Assembly (NCBI RefSeq): GCF_002940685.1
Contig: NZ_PNFP01000001.1
Location: forward strand, 186,001-250,000
From: Ensifer adhaerens
GTDB taxonomy: Bacteria > Pseudomonadota > Alphaproteobacteria > Rhizobiales > Rhizobiaceae
Direction: 5' to 3'
Length of the DNA: 64,000 nucleotides
Both the position numbers and the translations under genes were made by a program. Below, piece by piece: positions 17,331 to 26,689 of the stretch. The stretch's first letter is position 1. Every line of letters begins with the position of its first letter. The notes below the pieces were generated by a model. That model did no database searches, had not been told where the DNA came from, and saw nothing but the letters and a program-made list of their open reading frames with translations.

Positions 17331-17365
17331 ATTCTCTCCGCTTCGGGAAGCGGAGAGAATTTTTG
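17331..17365 (+). terminator. Strong hairpin with T-run reading rightwards
   Basis: ATTCTCTCCGCTT and AAGCGGAGAGAAT form a perfect 13-bp stem with a CGGG loop, followed on the plus strand by TTTTTGG. The flanking genes are all on the minus strand, where the hairpin is preceded by A and followed by no T-run. It is thus a better terminator for an unannotated plus-strand transcript than for the reductase at 17368. Confidence 0.7.
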
Positions 17366-17367
17366 GC

Positions 17368-18363
<996 letters not shown>

Positions 18364-18605
18364 GTCGTTTCCTGTCTGGCTGCCACGTGTCGGACCATAG
18401 CGCGCTGGGAGCGGGCGTCATTGTCCGAGGCGTGAATTGGTGGTGCCGCGGTGCGCCTCGTCCGGGCAAGCGGCGGTCTCTCGCGTTGCCATTGCAAACG
18501 CGCTCCTTGCTGCGTTCTCGCGTTGGCGACATCCGAAGAATAGGCCCATGCGCATCGGCTGAAAATCACTGTCAATTCTCACGGGCTGTTCTATTATTTC
18601 GATCA

Positions 18606-19496
18606 ATGAACAGAACGCAGCTCTCCCAACTCGCCGTATTGGCCGCCGTTGCCGCCCATGGCAGCTTTCGCGGCGCTGCCCGGGAACTCGGCGTTGCGCC
18701 TTCGGCCGTCAGTCACGCCGTCGGCAGCCTAGAGGCGAGCCTCGGCATTCGCCTGCTGGCACGCACCACCCGCAGCGTCGCGCCGACGGAAGAGGGGCGC
18801 CGGCTGCTCGAACGGTTGGCGCCGGCACTGGACGAGATCGCCCATGCACTGGAAGCGGCCGCCGATGCCCGCGAGCGTCCTGCGGGCAATCTGCGCATCA
18901 CTGCGCCGCGTTTCGCCGCCGATCTGATCCTGGCGCCGCGCCTGGGCGCTTTCCTCGACCTTTATCCAGAGATCGTGCTCGAAATCGCCAATGAGGACGG
19001 TTTTACCGATATCGTCGAAGAGGGTTACGACGCCGGCATCAGGCTCGGCGAGAGCCTGGAGGCGGACATGATCGCCGTGAAGGTCGGTCCCGAACTCGAA
19101 AGCGCCGTCGTCGCATCGCCCGCCTATTTCGAGCGCCATGGCCGGCCGCTGCATCCGCGCGATCTCGCGCGGCATCGCTGCATCCGCCGGCGCTTTTCCA
19201 ACGGCACGCTCTATCGCTGGGAGTTCGAAAAGGACGGCGAGGAACTGACGGTTTCGGTCGAGGGGCCGCTGATCCTCGGGGAGGACCGGCCGATCATCAA
19301 GGCGGCGATCGGCGGGGCCGGTCTCGCCTACCTCTTCCTCTCTCGGGTCGAGACAGCGATCGCCGAAGGGCGGTTGGAGCGCGTCATGGAGGACTGGTGC
19401 GCGCCCTATGCCGGTCCTTATCTCTATTATCCAAGCCGCCGGCAGATGCGGCCGGCGCTGCGCGCCTTCATCGATTTCTTCCGCCATAGCGGATAG
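18606..19496 (+). CDS. LysR-family transcriptional regulator
   Basis: A 296-residue LTTR. The N-terminal winged helix-turn-helix (LAVLAAVAAHGSFRGAARELGVAPSAVSHAVGSLEASLGIRLLARTTRSV) is followed by a periplasmic-binding-protein-like effector domain. It belongs to the group with a C-terminal PYLYYPSRRQMRPALRAFIDF segment, common in regulators paired with reductases. ATG 18606 starts at the conserved first helix; the frame is open for 73 more codons upstream, but those have no conserved features. It is divergent from the aldo/keto reductase, which it most likely controls. An imperfect site (CTGTTC/GAACAG, 18586-18613) overlaps its own start. Confidence 0.92.
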   Translation: MNRTQLSQLAVLAAVAAHGSFRGAARELGVAPSAVSHAVGSLEASLGIRLLARTTRSVAPTEEGRRLLERLAPALDEIAHALEAAADARERPAGNLRITAPRFAADLILAPRLGAFLDLYPEIVLEIANEDGFTDIVEEGYDAGIRLGESLEADMIAVKVGPELESAVVASPAYFERHGRPLHPRDLARHRCIRRRFSNGTLYRWEFEKDGEELTVSVEGPLILGEDRPIIKAAIGGAGLAYLFLSRVETAIAEGRLERVMEDWCAPYAGPYLYYPSRRQMRPALRAFIDFFRHSG

Positions 19497-19575
19497 CGGC
19501 CGGTGGGAAATCGGGTTTCGCGGCTGGGTTGGAAATGAAATGTCTGCGGTTTCGTGTTGCTATGAGAGGAAGCCT

Positions 19576-20211
19576 ATGAAAAAGCCTGGCTCAATGAAGG
19601 GTCTCGAAGATCTCGGCCGAGTGCGGCTCTCCCGCAACTTCTTCTTCCGTGAATTCCTGCATTCGGAAATCGCCGATTTCTACCGCATTCCGAACATTCC
19701 CGATGATCCGGACCTGGCGATTGAGGCAGGGCGGCGCCTGTGCGAGGAACTGCTGGAGCCGCTGGAGGCGACCTTCGGCCGCCTCGTCATCCGCTCCGGT
19801 TACCGCAACCGTGCCGTCAACGGCTTCGGCAACGCCAATGGCCTCAACTGCTCGACCAATGCCGCGTCGGCCGCCGATCATATCTGGGACATGCGCGATG
19901 CCGACGGCTGCATCGGCGCCACCGCCTGCATCGTCATCCCCTGGGTCTGGGACCGGCGCGGCGAAATCGGCGGCTGGCAGTCGATCGCCTGGTGGGTCCA
20001 CGACCATCTGCCCTATGCGTCGCTGTGCTTCTTCCCGAAGCTCTGGGCCTTCAACATCCAGTGGCACGAGCGGCCGGCGCGCCGGATCATGAGCTTCGTC
20101 GAGCCGCGCGGCGTCTTGACCAAGGCCGGCATGGCAAACCAGGCCGGCCGTCACGAGGACGCCTATGCCGGGTTTCCGGATTTGAGGAGCGTGCCGAAAT
20201 TGACCTTGTAG
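19576..20211 (+). CDS. Peptidase M15-family protein
   Basis: A 211-residue protein matching the M15 (D-Ala-D-Ala carboxypeptidase-like) group. LVIRSGYRN is the usual strand and turn before the zinc site, and SAADHIWDM supplies the candidate His and Asp zinc ligands, with further His residues in WWVHDHLPY. No signal peptide is visible. Homologues may act on peptidoglycan or phage-type substrates. ATG 19576 has GAGAGG 5-6 bases upstream; the frame opens at 19408 but that part overlaps the LysR 3' end. The 3' end overlaps the convergent GNAT gene by 49 bases, an unusually long overlap. Confidence 0.75.
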   Translation: MKKPGSMKGLEDLGRVRLSRNFFFREFLHSEIADFYRIPNIPDDPDLAIEAGRRLCEELLEPLEATFGRLVIRSGYRNRAVNGFGNANGLNCSTNAASAADHIWDMRDADGCIGATACIVIPWVWDRRGEIGGWQSIAWWVHDHLPYASLCFFPKLWAFNIQWHERPARRIMSFVEPRGVLTKAGMANQAGRHEDAYAGFPDLRSVPKLTL

Positions 20212-20636
20212 CGCACATGCGCGTCGGTGCCGGAGTAGTGGTCGTAGAGCCGCCGGGCTGTCGTATTGTCGGCCTCGGTGTACCAGTAGAGCCGGTCCCA
20301 GCCCTTGTCCTGGCAATGCGTGATCAGATTGTCGATCATCGCCCGCGCCACGCCCTTTCCGCGGGCCGCGGGATCGACATAGAGATCCTCGATGTAGCAG
20401 ATCGGCTGGCGGAAGAAGGTGGCGAGCTGCTCCTGGCAGATCGCAAAGCCGACCACCTGTCCGTCAAGGATCGCCAGCCGCGCAAAGAGCGGCGCCGCAG
20501 GATCGATCAGCCTCTTCCAGGTAAGCTCGATGATGTCTTCGGCGAGATCGGTGCCGGAAAAGGCGACGTAACCGGCCCAGAGACGGCGCCAGTCGGCCTC
20601 GTCGCCGCCTGTCGCGGCGCGTATGGTCAATGCCAT
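20163..20636 (-). CDS. GNAT-family N-acetyltransferase
   Basis: A 157-residue acetyltransferase with the full GNAT fold: motif C/D at the N-terminus (MALTIRAATGGDEADWRRLW), motif A (YIEDLYVDPAARGKGVARAMIDNL) carrying the acetyl-CoA pyrophosphate loop R-G-K-G-V-A, and motif B (GWDRLYWYTEADNTTARRLYDHY). ATG 20636 begins the conserved domain; the longer frame to 20894 is antisense to the neighbouring reductase. Substrate unknown. It lies 19 bases downstream of the aldo/keto reductase gene and is probably co-transcribed with it. Confidence 0.9.
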   Translation of the reverse strand: MALTIRAATGGDEADWRRLWAGYVAFSGTDLAEDIIELTWKRLIDPAAPLFARLAILDGQVVGFAICQEQLATFFRQPICYIEDLYVDPAARGKGVARAMIDNLITHCQDKGWDRLYWYTEADNTTARRLYDHYSGTDAHVRYKVNFGTLLKSGNPA

Positions 20637-20655
20637 TTTGTTGTTTTTGCTCCCG

Positions 20656-21606
20656 TCATTCACCGACGTCGTTGAGTTTTCGCACCGCTTCGTCCGACAG
20701 CTTGAGTTCTGCGGAGCGGATGAGGCTCTGCAATTGCGCAAGGCTGGTGGCACTGGCGATCGGCGCCGTGACGCCCTTGCGCGTCCGGATCCACGCGAGT
20801 GCGATTTCCGCCTGGGTCGCGCCGGTGGCGGCCGCGATGTCGTCGAGGACGCCAAGGATGCGCATGCCGCGTCCGTCGAGATACTTCTCGACACCGCTGC
20901 CGCGCACGGAGCCCTCGAGGTCCTTGTGCGTGCGGTATTTTCCCGAAAGGAAGCCGCGCGCCAGGCCGAAATAGCTGATGACGCCGATCTCCTCGGTTAT
21001 GCAGAGATCGCGCAGCGGCCCTTCGAACGCGTCGCGGTCGTAGAGATTGTATTCCGGCTGCAACACCTGATAGCGCGGCAGGCCCTGGTTTGCGGAAACG
21101 TCGAGCGCCTCGCGCAGTTGCAGCGAGTTCAGGTTGGAGGCACCGATCGCCCGAACCTTGCCTTCGGTCAGCAACTGGTCGTAGGCGCCAAGCGTCTCCT
21201 CATAGGGTGTGTCCGGATCGGGCCAGTGCGAGAGGTGGAGGTCGATATGGTCGGTCTGAAGCCGTTTCAGCGAATCCTCCACTGCCTGCAGGATCCAGCG
21301 GCGTGAGAGCCCCTTGCGATCGGGGCCGAGCTCCGAGCCGACCTTGGTGACGATGACGGCCTTGTCGCGCGACCGGCCCGACTGTTTCAGCCACTTGCCG
21401 ATGATCGTTTCGGACTCGCCGCCCTGATTGCCGGGTGCCCAGGAGGAATAGACATCGGCGGTGTCGATGGCGTTGAACCCGGCATCGAAGAAGGCGTCAA
21501 GCAGCGCGAAAGAGGTCTTCTCGTCGGCGGTCCAGCCGAAGACATTGCCGCCGAAGACGAGGGGAGCGATTGTCAGGTCGGTGCGGCCAAGTCTCAGTTT
21601 TTCCAT
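20656..21606 (-). CDS. Aldo/keto reductase
   Basis: A 316-residue AKR with catalytic Asp and Tyr in AIDTADVYSS, Lys in IVTKVG and His in LHLSHWPDPD. GASNLNSLQL and the C-terminal APIASATSLAQLQSLI give the NADP-binding side. It resembles the YajO/Tas-like group. ATG 21606 has GGAGC upstream; the longer frame begins 29 codons earlier with hydrophobic residues and is less likely. It is followed by a GNAT gene 19 bases downstream and is divergent from an oxidoreductase gene at 21806. Confidence 0.93.
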   Translation of the reverse strand: MEKLRLGRTDLTIAPLVFGGNVFGWTADEKTSFALLDAFFDAGFNAIDTADVYSSWAPGNQGGESETIIGKWLKQSGRSRDKAVIVTKVGSELGPDRKGLSRRWILQAVEDSLKRLQTDHIDLHLSHWPDPDTPYEETLGAYDQLLTEGKVRAIGASNLNSLQLREALDVSANQGLPRYQVLQPEYNLYDRDAFEGPLRDLCITEEIGVISYFGLARGFLSGKYRTHKDLEGSVRGSGVEKYLDGRGMRILGVLDDIAAATGATQAEIALAWIRTRKGVTAPIASATSLAQLQSLIRSAELKLSDEAVRKLNDVGE

Positions 21607-21805
21607 GGTTTTGCTCCATTGGACTGGAAGAGGGCATGTTGCGATCGGGAGGATTGCGAAGGAAAGATAGGGCAGAAAAGCTGACATTGTCACCCGCCTT
21701 TCGGCAATTTTCTGCGCGCCGCCGTCCCAGCCAATCCGCTGTCTGCCGCTTGCTAGGTACGTACCTCGGCGTTAGTCTCGGCGGCAAAGTTCAGGGAGCT
21801 CCACC

Positions 21806-22792
21806 ATGTTACGTTTCGGAATTCTGTCGACGGCCCGGATCGGCCGCGATCTCGTCGTGCCGGCCATTCAGGATGCGGAAAACGCCGTCGTTTCGGCCGT
21901 TGCCAGCCGCGATTTCGCCAAGGCCCGGGCGATGGCCGATCGCTTTTCCGCGCCTTATGCTTTTGGCTCCTACGAGGAGATGCTGGCCTCTGATGTCATT
22001 GACGCGGTCTATATCCCGCTGCCGACGGCGCAGCACGTGGAATGGTCGGTCAAGGCCGCCAATGCCGGCAAGCACGTGCTGTGCGAAAAGCCGATCGCGC
22101 TGCGCGCCTCGGAGATCGATACGCTGATCGCCGCGCGTGACCGCAACGGTGTCCTGATCGCCGAAGCCTTCATGGTCACCTATAGCCCCGTCTGGCGCAA
22201 GGTGCGCTCGCTCATCGCCGAGGGGGCGATCGGCCGGCTGCGCCACGTCCAGGGCGCCTTCACCTATTTCAACCGCGATCCCAACAACATGCGCAATATC
22301 CCCGCGCTCGGCGGCGGCGGTCTGCCCGATATCGGCGTCTATCCGACGATCACGACGCGTTTCGTCACGGGCAAGGAGCCGGTGCGGGTGCAGGCGAATA
22401 CCGATCGCGATCCGGAGTTCGGCACGGACATCTATTCGAGCGTGCGGGCCGATTTCGGCGACTTCGAGCTGAGCTTCTATATCTCCACCCAGCTCGCCGC
22501 GCGCCAGGTCATGGTCTTCCATGGCGACAAGGGCTTCATCGAGGTGAAGTCGCCGTTCAACGCCGATCGCTACGGCCGCGAGGAGGTGGAGCTCACGAAC
22601 CAGAACCACGCCCAGTCCCAGCTCTTCCGCTTCCAGGATGCGCGCCAGTACAAGCTGCAGGCGGAGGCCTTTGCCCGCGCTGCCAAGGGCGAGGACGAGG
22701 AAGTGGTGACGCTCGAAAACTCGCGCCTCAATCAGAAATTCATCGATGCTATCTACCGCGCCAGCGCCAGGGATGGCTGGGAGGCGATCTGA
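21806..22792 (+). CDS. Gfo/Idh/MocA-family oxidoreductase
   Basis: A 328-residue NAD(P)-dependent dehydrogenase. The N-terminal Rossmann fold ([21 protein letters not shown]) is followed by the hallmark EKP motif in [10 protein letters not shown] and a C-terminal alpha/beta domain that includes [13 protein letters not shown]. Family members oxidise sugars, inositols, trans-dihydrodiols or biliverdin-like substrates. None can be assigned here because no transport or catabolic genes adjoin. GGGAGC precedes the start. A stem-loop terminator follows. Confidence 0.92.
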   Translation: MLRFGILSTARIGRDLVVPAIQDAENAVVSAVASRDFAKARAMADRFSAPYAFGSYEEMLASDVIDAVYIPLPTAQHVEWSVKAANAGKHVLCEKPIALRASEIDTLIAARDRNGVLIAEAFMVTYSPVWRKVRSLIAEGAIGRLRHVQGAFTYFNRDPNNMRNIPALGGGGLPDIGVYPTITTRFVTGKEPVRVQANTDRDPEFGTDIYSSVRADFGDFELSFYISTQLAARQVMVFHGDKGFIEVKSPFNADRYGREEVELTNQNHAQSQLFRFQDARQYKLQAEAFARAAKGEDEEVVTLENSRLNQKFIDAIYRASARDGWEAI

Positions 22793-22809
22793 ACCGGACG
22801 AAGAACGCA

Positions 22810-22841
22810 AAGAGGCCCGCCGACATGGCCGGGGGCCTCTT
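22810..22841. terminator. Terminator hairpin after the Gfo/Idh/MocA gene
   Basis: AAGAGGCCC (22810) and GGGCCTCTT (22833-22841) pair, with inner GCC/GGC pairs, between convergent genes. The T-run is short. Confidence 0.65.
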
Positions 22842-22861
22842 CTCGATGCATGGACACCGCG

Positions 22862-23266
22862 TCAGGCGAGCGCCGCCCGTTCCCGCGCGAGGCCCCGCAG
22901 CTTGAGGAACAGGAAGTCGGCGACCGTGATCAGGCCGACGACGATAAAGCCGATGCCTGCGACCGAGAGAAGCGGGTAGGCGGCGAGCAGCAGGGCTACG
23001 CTTGCCACCTGCCAGAACACGTCGCCGGCGATGCTGACGCGTGCCGCGGCCGCCACCGGGCCGCCGTTGCGTGCCGCAGAGAGGTGGAAAATCCCCCAGA
23101 GCACCAATCCGACGCCGAGCACCTTCAACATAGCGGGCGTTGCGGCCGAGCTGAACAGCGCGGCGAGCGGTGCGGCGCCGAGGATCAGCACGGCGCCGAC
23201 GGCCAGCGAGTAGACGCCGTCGGCGAGGAAGGTCTTGTTGAGCAGGCTGCGGTTCGAGAAGGTCAT
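22862..23266 (-). CDS. Four-helix integral membrane protein, function unknown
   Basis: A 134-residue hydrophobic protein with four predicted membrane segments (about 17-38, 48-66, 77-98 and 102-124) and short loops. I do not recognise a characterised family; it resembles small DoxX- or DUF-type membrane proteins common in rhizobia. ATG 23266 is preferred over 23278 because GGAG lies 7 bases upstream. It is divergent from an XRE regulator, and a perfect 17-base palindrome (23326-23342) lies between them, so it is a likely target of that regulator. Confidence 0.75.
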   Translation of the reverse strand: MTFSNRSLLNKTFLADGVYSLAVGAVLILGAAPLAALFSSAATPAMLKVLGVGLVLWGIFHLSAARNGGPVAAAARVSIAGDVFWQVASVALLLAAYPLLSVAGIGFIVVGLITVADFLFLKLRGLARERAALA

Positions 23267-23325
23267 CGTCGGCTCCATCCGTTTGTCGATAACAGGATAC
23301 TTGCGCCGATGAGGTCATCGAGCCA

Positions 23326-23342
23326 ATTACCTCTGAGGTAAT
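23326..23342. promoter_or_regulatory. Palindromic operator between membrane gene and XRE regulator
   Basis: ATTACCTC-T-GAGGTAAT is a perfect inverted repeat in the 130-base divergent intergenic region. It is the obvious binding site for the helix-turn-helix protein encoded at 23397, inferred from position and symmetry. Confidence 0.7.
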
Positions 23343-23396
23343 GGATTTTACCGGCCGCGCGCGCCACTCTGCCGGGCAAATGGAGAATCACGACAC

Positions 23397-24176
23397 ATGC
23401 AGTTTGGCGAACACCTGAAGGAATGGCGCGGACACCGCCGCATGAGCCAGCTCGACCTTGCGGTCGCCGCCGGCATTTCCGCGCGTCACCTTTCCTTCCT
23501 CGAAACCGGCCGCTCGAAACCATCGGAAGGCATGATCCTGCGGCTGGCCTCGGTGTTGGAAGTCCCGGCTCGCGACCAGGGCACGCTGTTTTCGGCAGCC
23601 GGCTATCGGCCGCGCATGGCGACACGGCCGGCCGCGGGGCTGGACGCCATGCCGCCCGTTGTCGCCAATGCGATCAGGCTGATCCTGGCGCGCCACGATC
23701 CCTATCCCGGCCTGGTGCTCGACCACGAGTACACGCTGCTCGTCGTCAATCCGGCGCTGGCGAGACTGGCCGTTGCCGCCGACATTCCGTTCCAGGCGGG
23801 AGAGAACTTCCTCGACACCTTCCTCGGCAACGAAAACGTGCGCAAGCTGGTCGTCAACTGGGAGGCGGCTGCCGCCGATCTCGTGCAGCGGGTGCGCACG
23901 GAAGCCTGGCTGCAGGGACCGCGCAGCCGTCTCGGCAAGCGCCTGGAAAAGGCCGCGTCCAACCCCGCCGTGGCGCGCGCGATCGAGAATCATCCGGATA
24001 CCGACCGCTTGCCGGTGCTGCCGATCGAGCTCGATGTCGGCGGCCTGCGCTTGAGTTTCATCACCACGCTGCAGACCTTCGGCTCGACCCAGGACGCGCT
24101 GGTGGAGGGCGTGCTGATCGAGTCCTTCTTCCCCGCGGACGAGGAAACCAGGTTGTTCTTCGAGCGGAAGGGATGA
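23397..24176 (+). CDS. XRE-family regulator with MmyB-like ligand-binding domain
   Basis: A 259-residue regulator. The N-terminal helix-turn-helix (residues about 5-62, MSQLDLAVAAGISARHLSFLETGRSKPS) is followed by the MmyB-like, PAS-related ligand-binding domain (from about residue 85, PYPGLVLDHEYTLLVVNPAL through VNWEAAAADLVQRVRTEAW and LPVLPIELDVGGLRLSF). In other bacteria members of this group bind fatty-acid-like ligands and control nearby oxidoreductases. The likely operator is the palindrome just upstream, shared with the divergent membrane protein gene. Confidence 0.9.
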   Translation: MQFGEHLKEWRGHRRMSQLDLAVAAGISARHLSFLETGRSKPSEGMILRLASVLEVPARDQGTLFSAAGYRPRMATRPAAGLDAMPPVVANAIRLILARHDPYPGLVLDHEYTLLVVNPALARLAVAADIPFQAGENFLDTFLGNENVRKLVVNWEAAAADLVQRVRTEAWLQGPRSRLGKRLEKAASNPAVARAIENHPDTDRLPVLPIELDVGGLRLSFITTLQTFGSTQDALVEGVLIESFFPADEETRLFFERKG

Positions 24177-24180
24177 GCGA

Positions 24181-24390
24181 CTACCGGTCGCGCTCAAGGC
24201 CGATGGCAAGGGCGCCGCAGATCATCAGCGCGACGCCCATGTTGTAGGCGCCGATCGCCGCGGCTGCCTGGATCCAGTCGCCGGCGGCACCAGCCAGCGC
24301 CAGCAGCGCCGTGCCGGCGAACAGGCAGGCACGTGCCGATCTGAGGCCGCATATGGCAATGCCGAGCAGGAAGGAAACTGTGACGATCAT
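24181..24390 (-). CDS. Small two-to-three-helix membrane protein
   Basis: A 69-residue hydrophobic protein (segments about 2-14, 20-38 and 44-63). Frame and codon use fit the neighbours. It lies 24 bases downstream of the SMR-like gene on the same strand, so it is probably the last gene of the glycosylation-type cluster 24181-26516. No family recognised; a flippase accessory role is only a guess. Confidence 0.5.
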   Translation of the reverse strand: MIVTVSFLLGIAICGLRSARACLFAGTALLALAGAAGDWIQAAAAIGAYNMGVALMICGALAIGLERDR

Positions 24391-24414
24391 GGGGCGCTGA
24401 TCCTGGCCATCCGT

Positions 24415-24783
24415 TCAAGAGTTGATGATGATCATGCCGCCGATGATCAGCGCGGCACCGAAGGCGTAACGCAGCGTCACCGCTTCACCGAGAAAGACGG
24501 CGGCAAGCAGCGGCACGATGCAGAAGGTGAGCGCCATGAAGGAATAGGCGATCGTCAGCGGCACCGATTTGATCGTGAAGATCCAGATGATCGTGCCGAT
24601 GCCGTAGACGGCGAGCGCGACAAGCAGGGTCGGGCTGAGGGCAAGCGCCAGCAGGTTCTGGGCGCTGGCGCTCCCGGTTTTCGCGCTCGTCAGCTTGAAG
24701 AGGATCTGCCCGGCCGAAATCAGCACCGGCGTGAAGAACAGTCCGAACCAGACGGTGGGCGCGAGATTGAGGTTCATCGCCAT
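24415..24783 (-). CDS. SMR/EamA-like four-helix membrane protein (possible lipid-sugar flippase)
   Basis: A 122-residue protein with four membrane helices in the small multidrug resistance/EamA half-unit pattern (FTPVLISAGQILFKLTSA near helix 1, TIAYSFMALTFCIVPLLAAVFLGEAVTLRYAFGAALIIGGMIII at the end). The same fold in ArnE/ArnF flips undecaprenyl-phosphate aminosugars. It lies 3 bases from a methyltransferase gene and in line with a polyprenyl-phosphate-type glycosyltransferase, so a flippase role is favoured over drug efflux. That is inference from context. Confidence 0.75.
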   Translation of the reverse strand: MAMNLNLAPTVWFGLFFTPVLISAGQILFKLTSAKTGSASAQNLLALALSPTLLVALAVYGIGTIIWIFTIKSVPLTIAYSFMALTFCIVPLLAAVFLGEAVTLRYAFGAALIIGGMIIINS

Positions 24784-24786
24784 GGC

Positions 24787-25491
24787 TCACACCGCCTGAG
24801 TTCTGTCTTCGCAATAGAAGATGTCGCGGCCGATATCGATGCAGCTGTGCGCGGCCGGAACGGGATGCATCGCCCGCAGGAAGGAGTGGGTATAGGGGAA
24901 GAAATTGAAGTGCGGGTTGAAGGTGTAGCGATATTCGCGCTCGCGCGGCACGACGATGATCAGCCGCCGGCGGGTGATCCGGCGAAGTTCCGCAATCGCC
25001 TTGCGATAGTCGAGGATGTGCTCGATCACATGGGTGCACACGACCGTGTCGAACTCGCCGTCTGCAAAGGGCAGGTCCTCGATCATCGCGGCGTGATATT
25101 CGATGCCTTCGATCCGGGCTGCGTCGTCGATGGCGAAGTCGACGCCGGCGAGGCGCTTGACGGCAGGGTTGGCCGCGCGAATCCGCTTCAACAGGACACC
25201 GGTTCCGCAGCCGACATCGCAGACGCTGTCGCCGGCGATGCTCGCCGCGATCTTGCGCACGCAGGCCTCGGAATTGTCCGTTCCTTCATGCACCCGCGGA
25301 TGCTTCCTGTAGAGGTCCTCATATTCGCACGCCGAAAGGAACGGCGCCCGTGCGCGAAACTCGGCGAGATGCGCGATGTGCTTGCCCCAGGCGAGGCTGG
25401 CCATGCCCTTGAACAGGCGCGAATCCCGCAGGATCGGCGGGATGACGTCTTCGATGAGGAAGCGGATGCGGTTGGTCGTTTCCCGGTTCAT
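24787..25491 (-). CDS. Class I SAM-dependent methyltransferase
   Basis: A 234-residue enzyme with motif I CDVGCGTGVLLKRI, an acidic residue at the end of strand 2 (AGVDFAID), and motif post-II (FDTVVCTHVIEHILDYRKAIAELRRI) of the type-11 family. The C-terminal part is rich in aromatic residues. The start overlaps the glycosyltransferase stop by 4 bases, so the two are co-translated. This suggests it methylates a sugar, lipid or glycan intermediate, but the acceptor is unknown. Confidence 0.88.
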   Translation of the reverse strand: MNRETTNRIRFLIEDVIPPILRDSRLFKGMASLAWGKHIAHLAEFRARAPFLSACEYEDLYRKHPRVHEGTDNSEACVRKIAASIAGDSVCDVGCGTGVLLKRIRAANPAVKRLAGVDFAIDDAARIEGIEYHAAMIEDLPFADGEFDTVVCTHVIEHILDYRKAIAELRRITRRRLIIVVPREREYRYTFNPHFNFFPYTHSFLRAMHPVPAAHSCIDIGRDIFYCEDRTQAV

Positions 25492-26516
25492 CCGCGGCGC
25501 TCCCGCACGATCCGCGGTGCCGACTGCGGGTCGGCTTCCTGGTCTTCAGTCAGAGACAAGGCGATGCCGCCATTCGCGTTCTCATGGGGCGCGGCGCGCG
25601 ATGGCGTCGCGATATAGTGCAGCCGGAGCTGTTCGGTGCGGGCGCGCGAAACCGAATCGAGGATCAGGCCGGCGGTAAACATCATGATCGACACCAAAAG
25701 CAGCGCGAGCGAGAACACCCAGGTCGGCATGCGCGGCACGAGGCCGGTCGCGAAATATTCGATGAGGACCGGCGTCATGAAGATCGCGCTTGCCGCCAGA
25801 AACATCAGGCTGATGAGGCCGAAGAAAGTGAACGGGCGCGTCTCCTTCATCAGCATCACGAAGGTCCACAGGATCTTTGCGCCGTCCTTGCAGGTCGAGA
25901 GCTTGGAGTGGGATCCTTCGGGGCGCCGGCCGTAGTCGAGCTCGAGTTCGGCAACCGGCAATTTCAGCCGGGATGCGTGCACCGACATCTCCGTCTCGAT
26001 CTCGAAGCCGTTGGAAACGGCCGGAAAGCTCTTGGCGAAGCGCCGCGAGAACACCCGGTAGCCGGAGAAGATGTCGTTGAAATCCGTGCCGAACATCGAC
26101 CGGTAGAGCAGGTTGAAGAGCCTGTTGCCAAGCGCATGCCCCTGCCTGCCGGCGTCGTCGTGAACGCCGCGCCGCGTTCCGACGACCATGTCGGCGCGTT
26201 CGGTGATCAGGGTGCGCACGAGGTCTTCCGCATCGGTCGGGCAATAGGTGCTGTCGCCGTCCGCCATGACATAGATGTCGGCGTCGATATCGGCGAGCAT
26301 GCGGCGCACCACATGTCCCTTGCCCTGCCGGCGTTCACGCACGACGGTCGCGCCCGCGAGCATGGCCTTCAGCGCCGTGCCGTCGGTCGAATTGTTGTCG
26401 TAGACGTAAATGCGCGCCGCGGGCAGTGCCGCCTGGAAACCCTGGACCACTTGTCCGATGGTCGATGCTTCGTTGTAGCAAGGCAAGAGAACGGCGATGT
26501 TGAAGCGGTCGAACAT
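25488..26516 (-). CDS. GT2 glycosyltransferase, dolichol-phosphate mannose synthase-like
   Basis: About 342 residues. A GT-A domain (NIAVLLPCYNEASTIGQVV, YVYDNNSTDGT, VMADGDSTY with the DxD-type metal site) is followed by two C-terminal membrane helices (about 236-258 and 278-300). This is the DPM1/ArnC layout, making polyprenyl-phosphate-linked sugars on the cytosolic face. ATG 26516 is chosen because it lies just before the conserved first strand; in-frame ATGs at 26549, 26552 and 26558 are possible, since no start has a strong Shine-Dalgarno sequence. It heads an apparent operon with the methyltransferase, SMR-like and small membrane genes. Confidence 0.88.
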   Translation of the reverse strand: MFDRFNIAVLLPCYNEASTIGQVVQGFQAALPAARIYVYDNNSTDGTALKAMLAGATVVRERRQGKGHVVRRMLADIDADIYVMADGDSTYCPTDAEDLVRTLITERADMVVGTRRGVHDDAGRQGHALGNRLFNLLYRSMFGTDFNDIFSGYRVFSRRFAKSFPAVSNGFEIETEMSVHASRLKLPVAELELDYGRRPEGSHSKLSTCKDGAKILWTFVMLMKETRPFTFFGLISLMFLAASAIFMTPVLIEYFATGLVPRMPTWVFSLALLLVSIMMFTAGLILDSVSRARTEQLRLHYIATPSRAAPHENANGGIALSLTEDQEADPQSAPRIVRERRG

Positions 26517-26689
26517 CCTGAAGGCTCGGTTGCTGTTGGATCGCGCCATCATAGGCATCAGGGTGTTAACAAGACGCCAAGCCACCCTGCATCGGGGGGC
26601 CGATAGGCCCGGCCCTGTTGCTTGGCGCTTTACGCTTTCTTGATCGCGCCGGCGTAGCATGCCCGCAGGATCGAGAAGGGCGGGAACCT

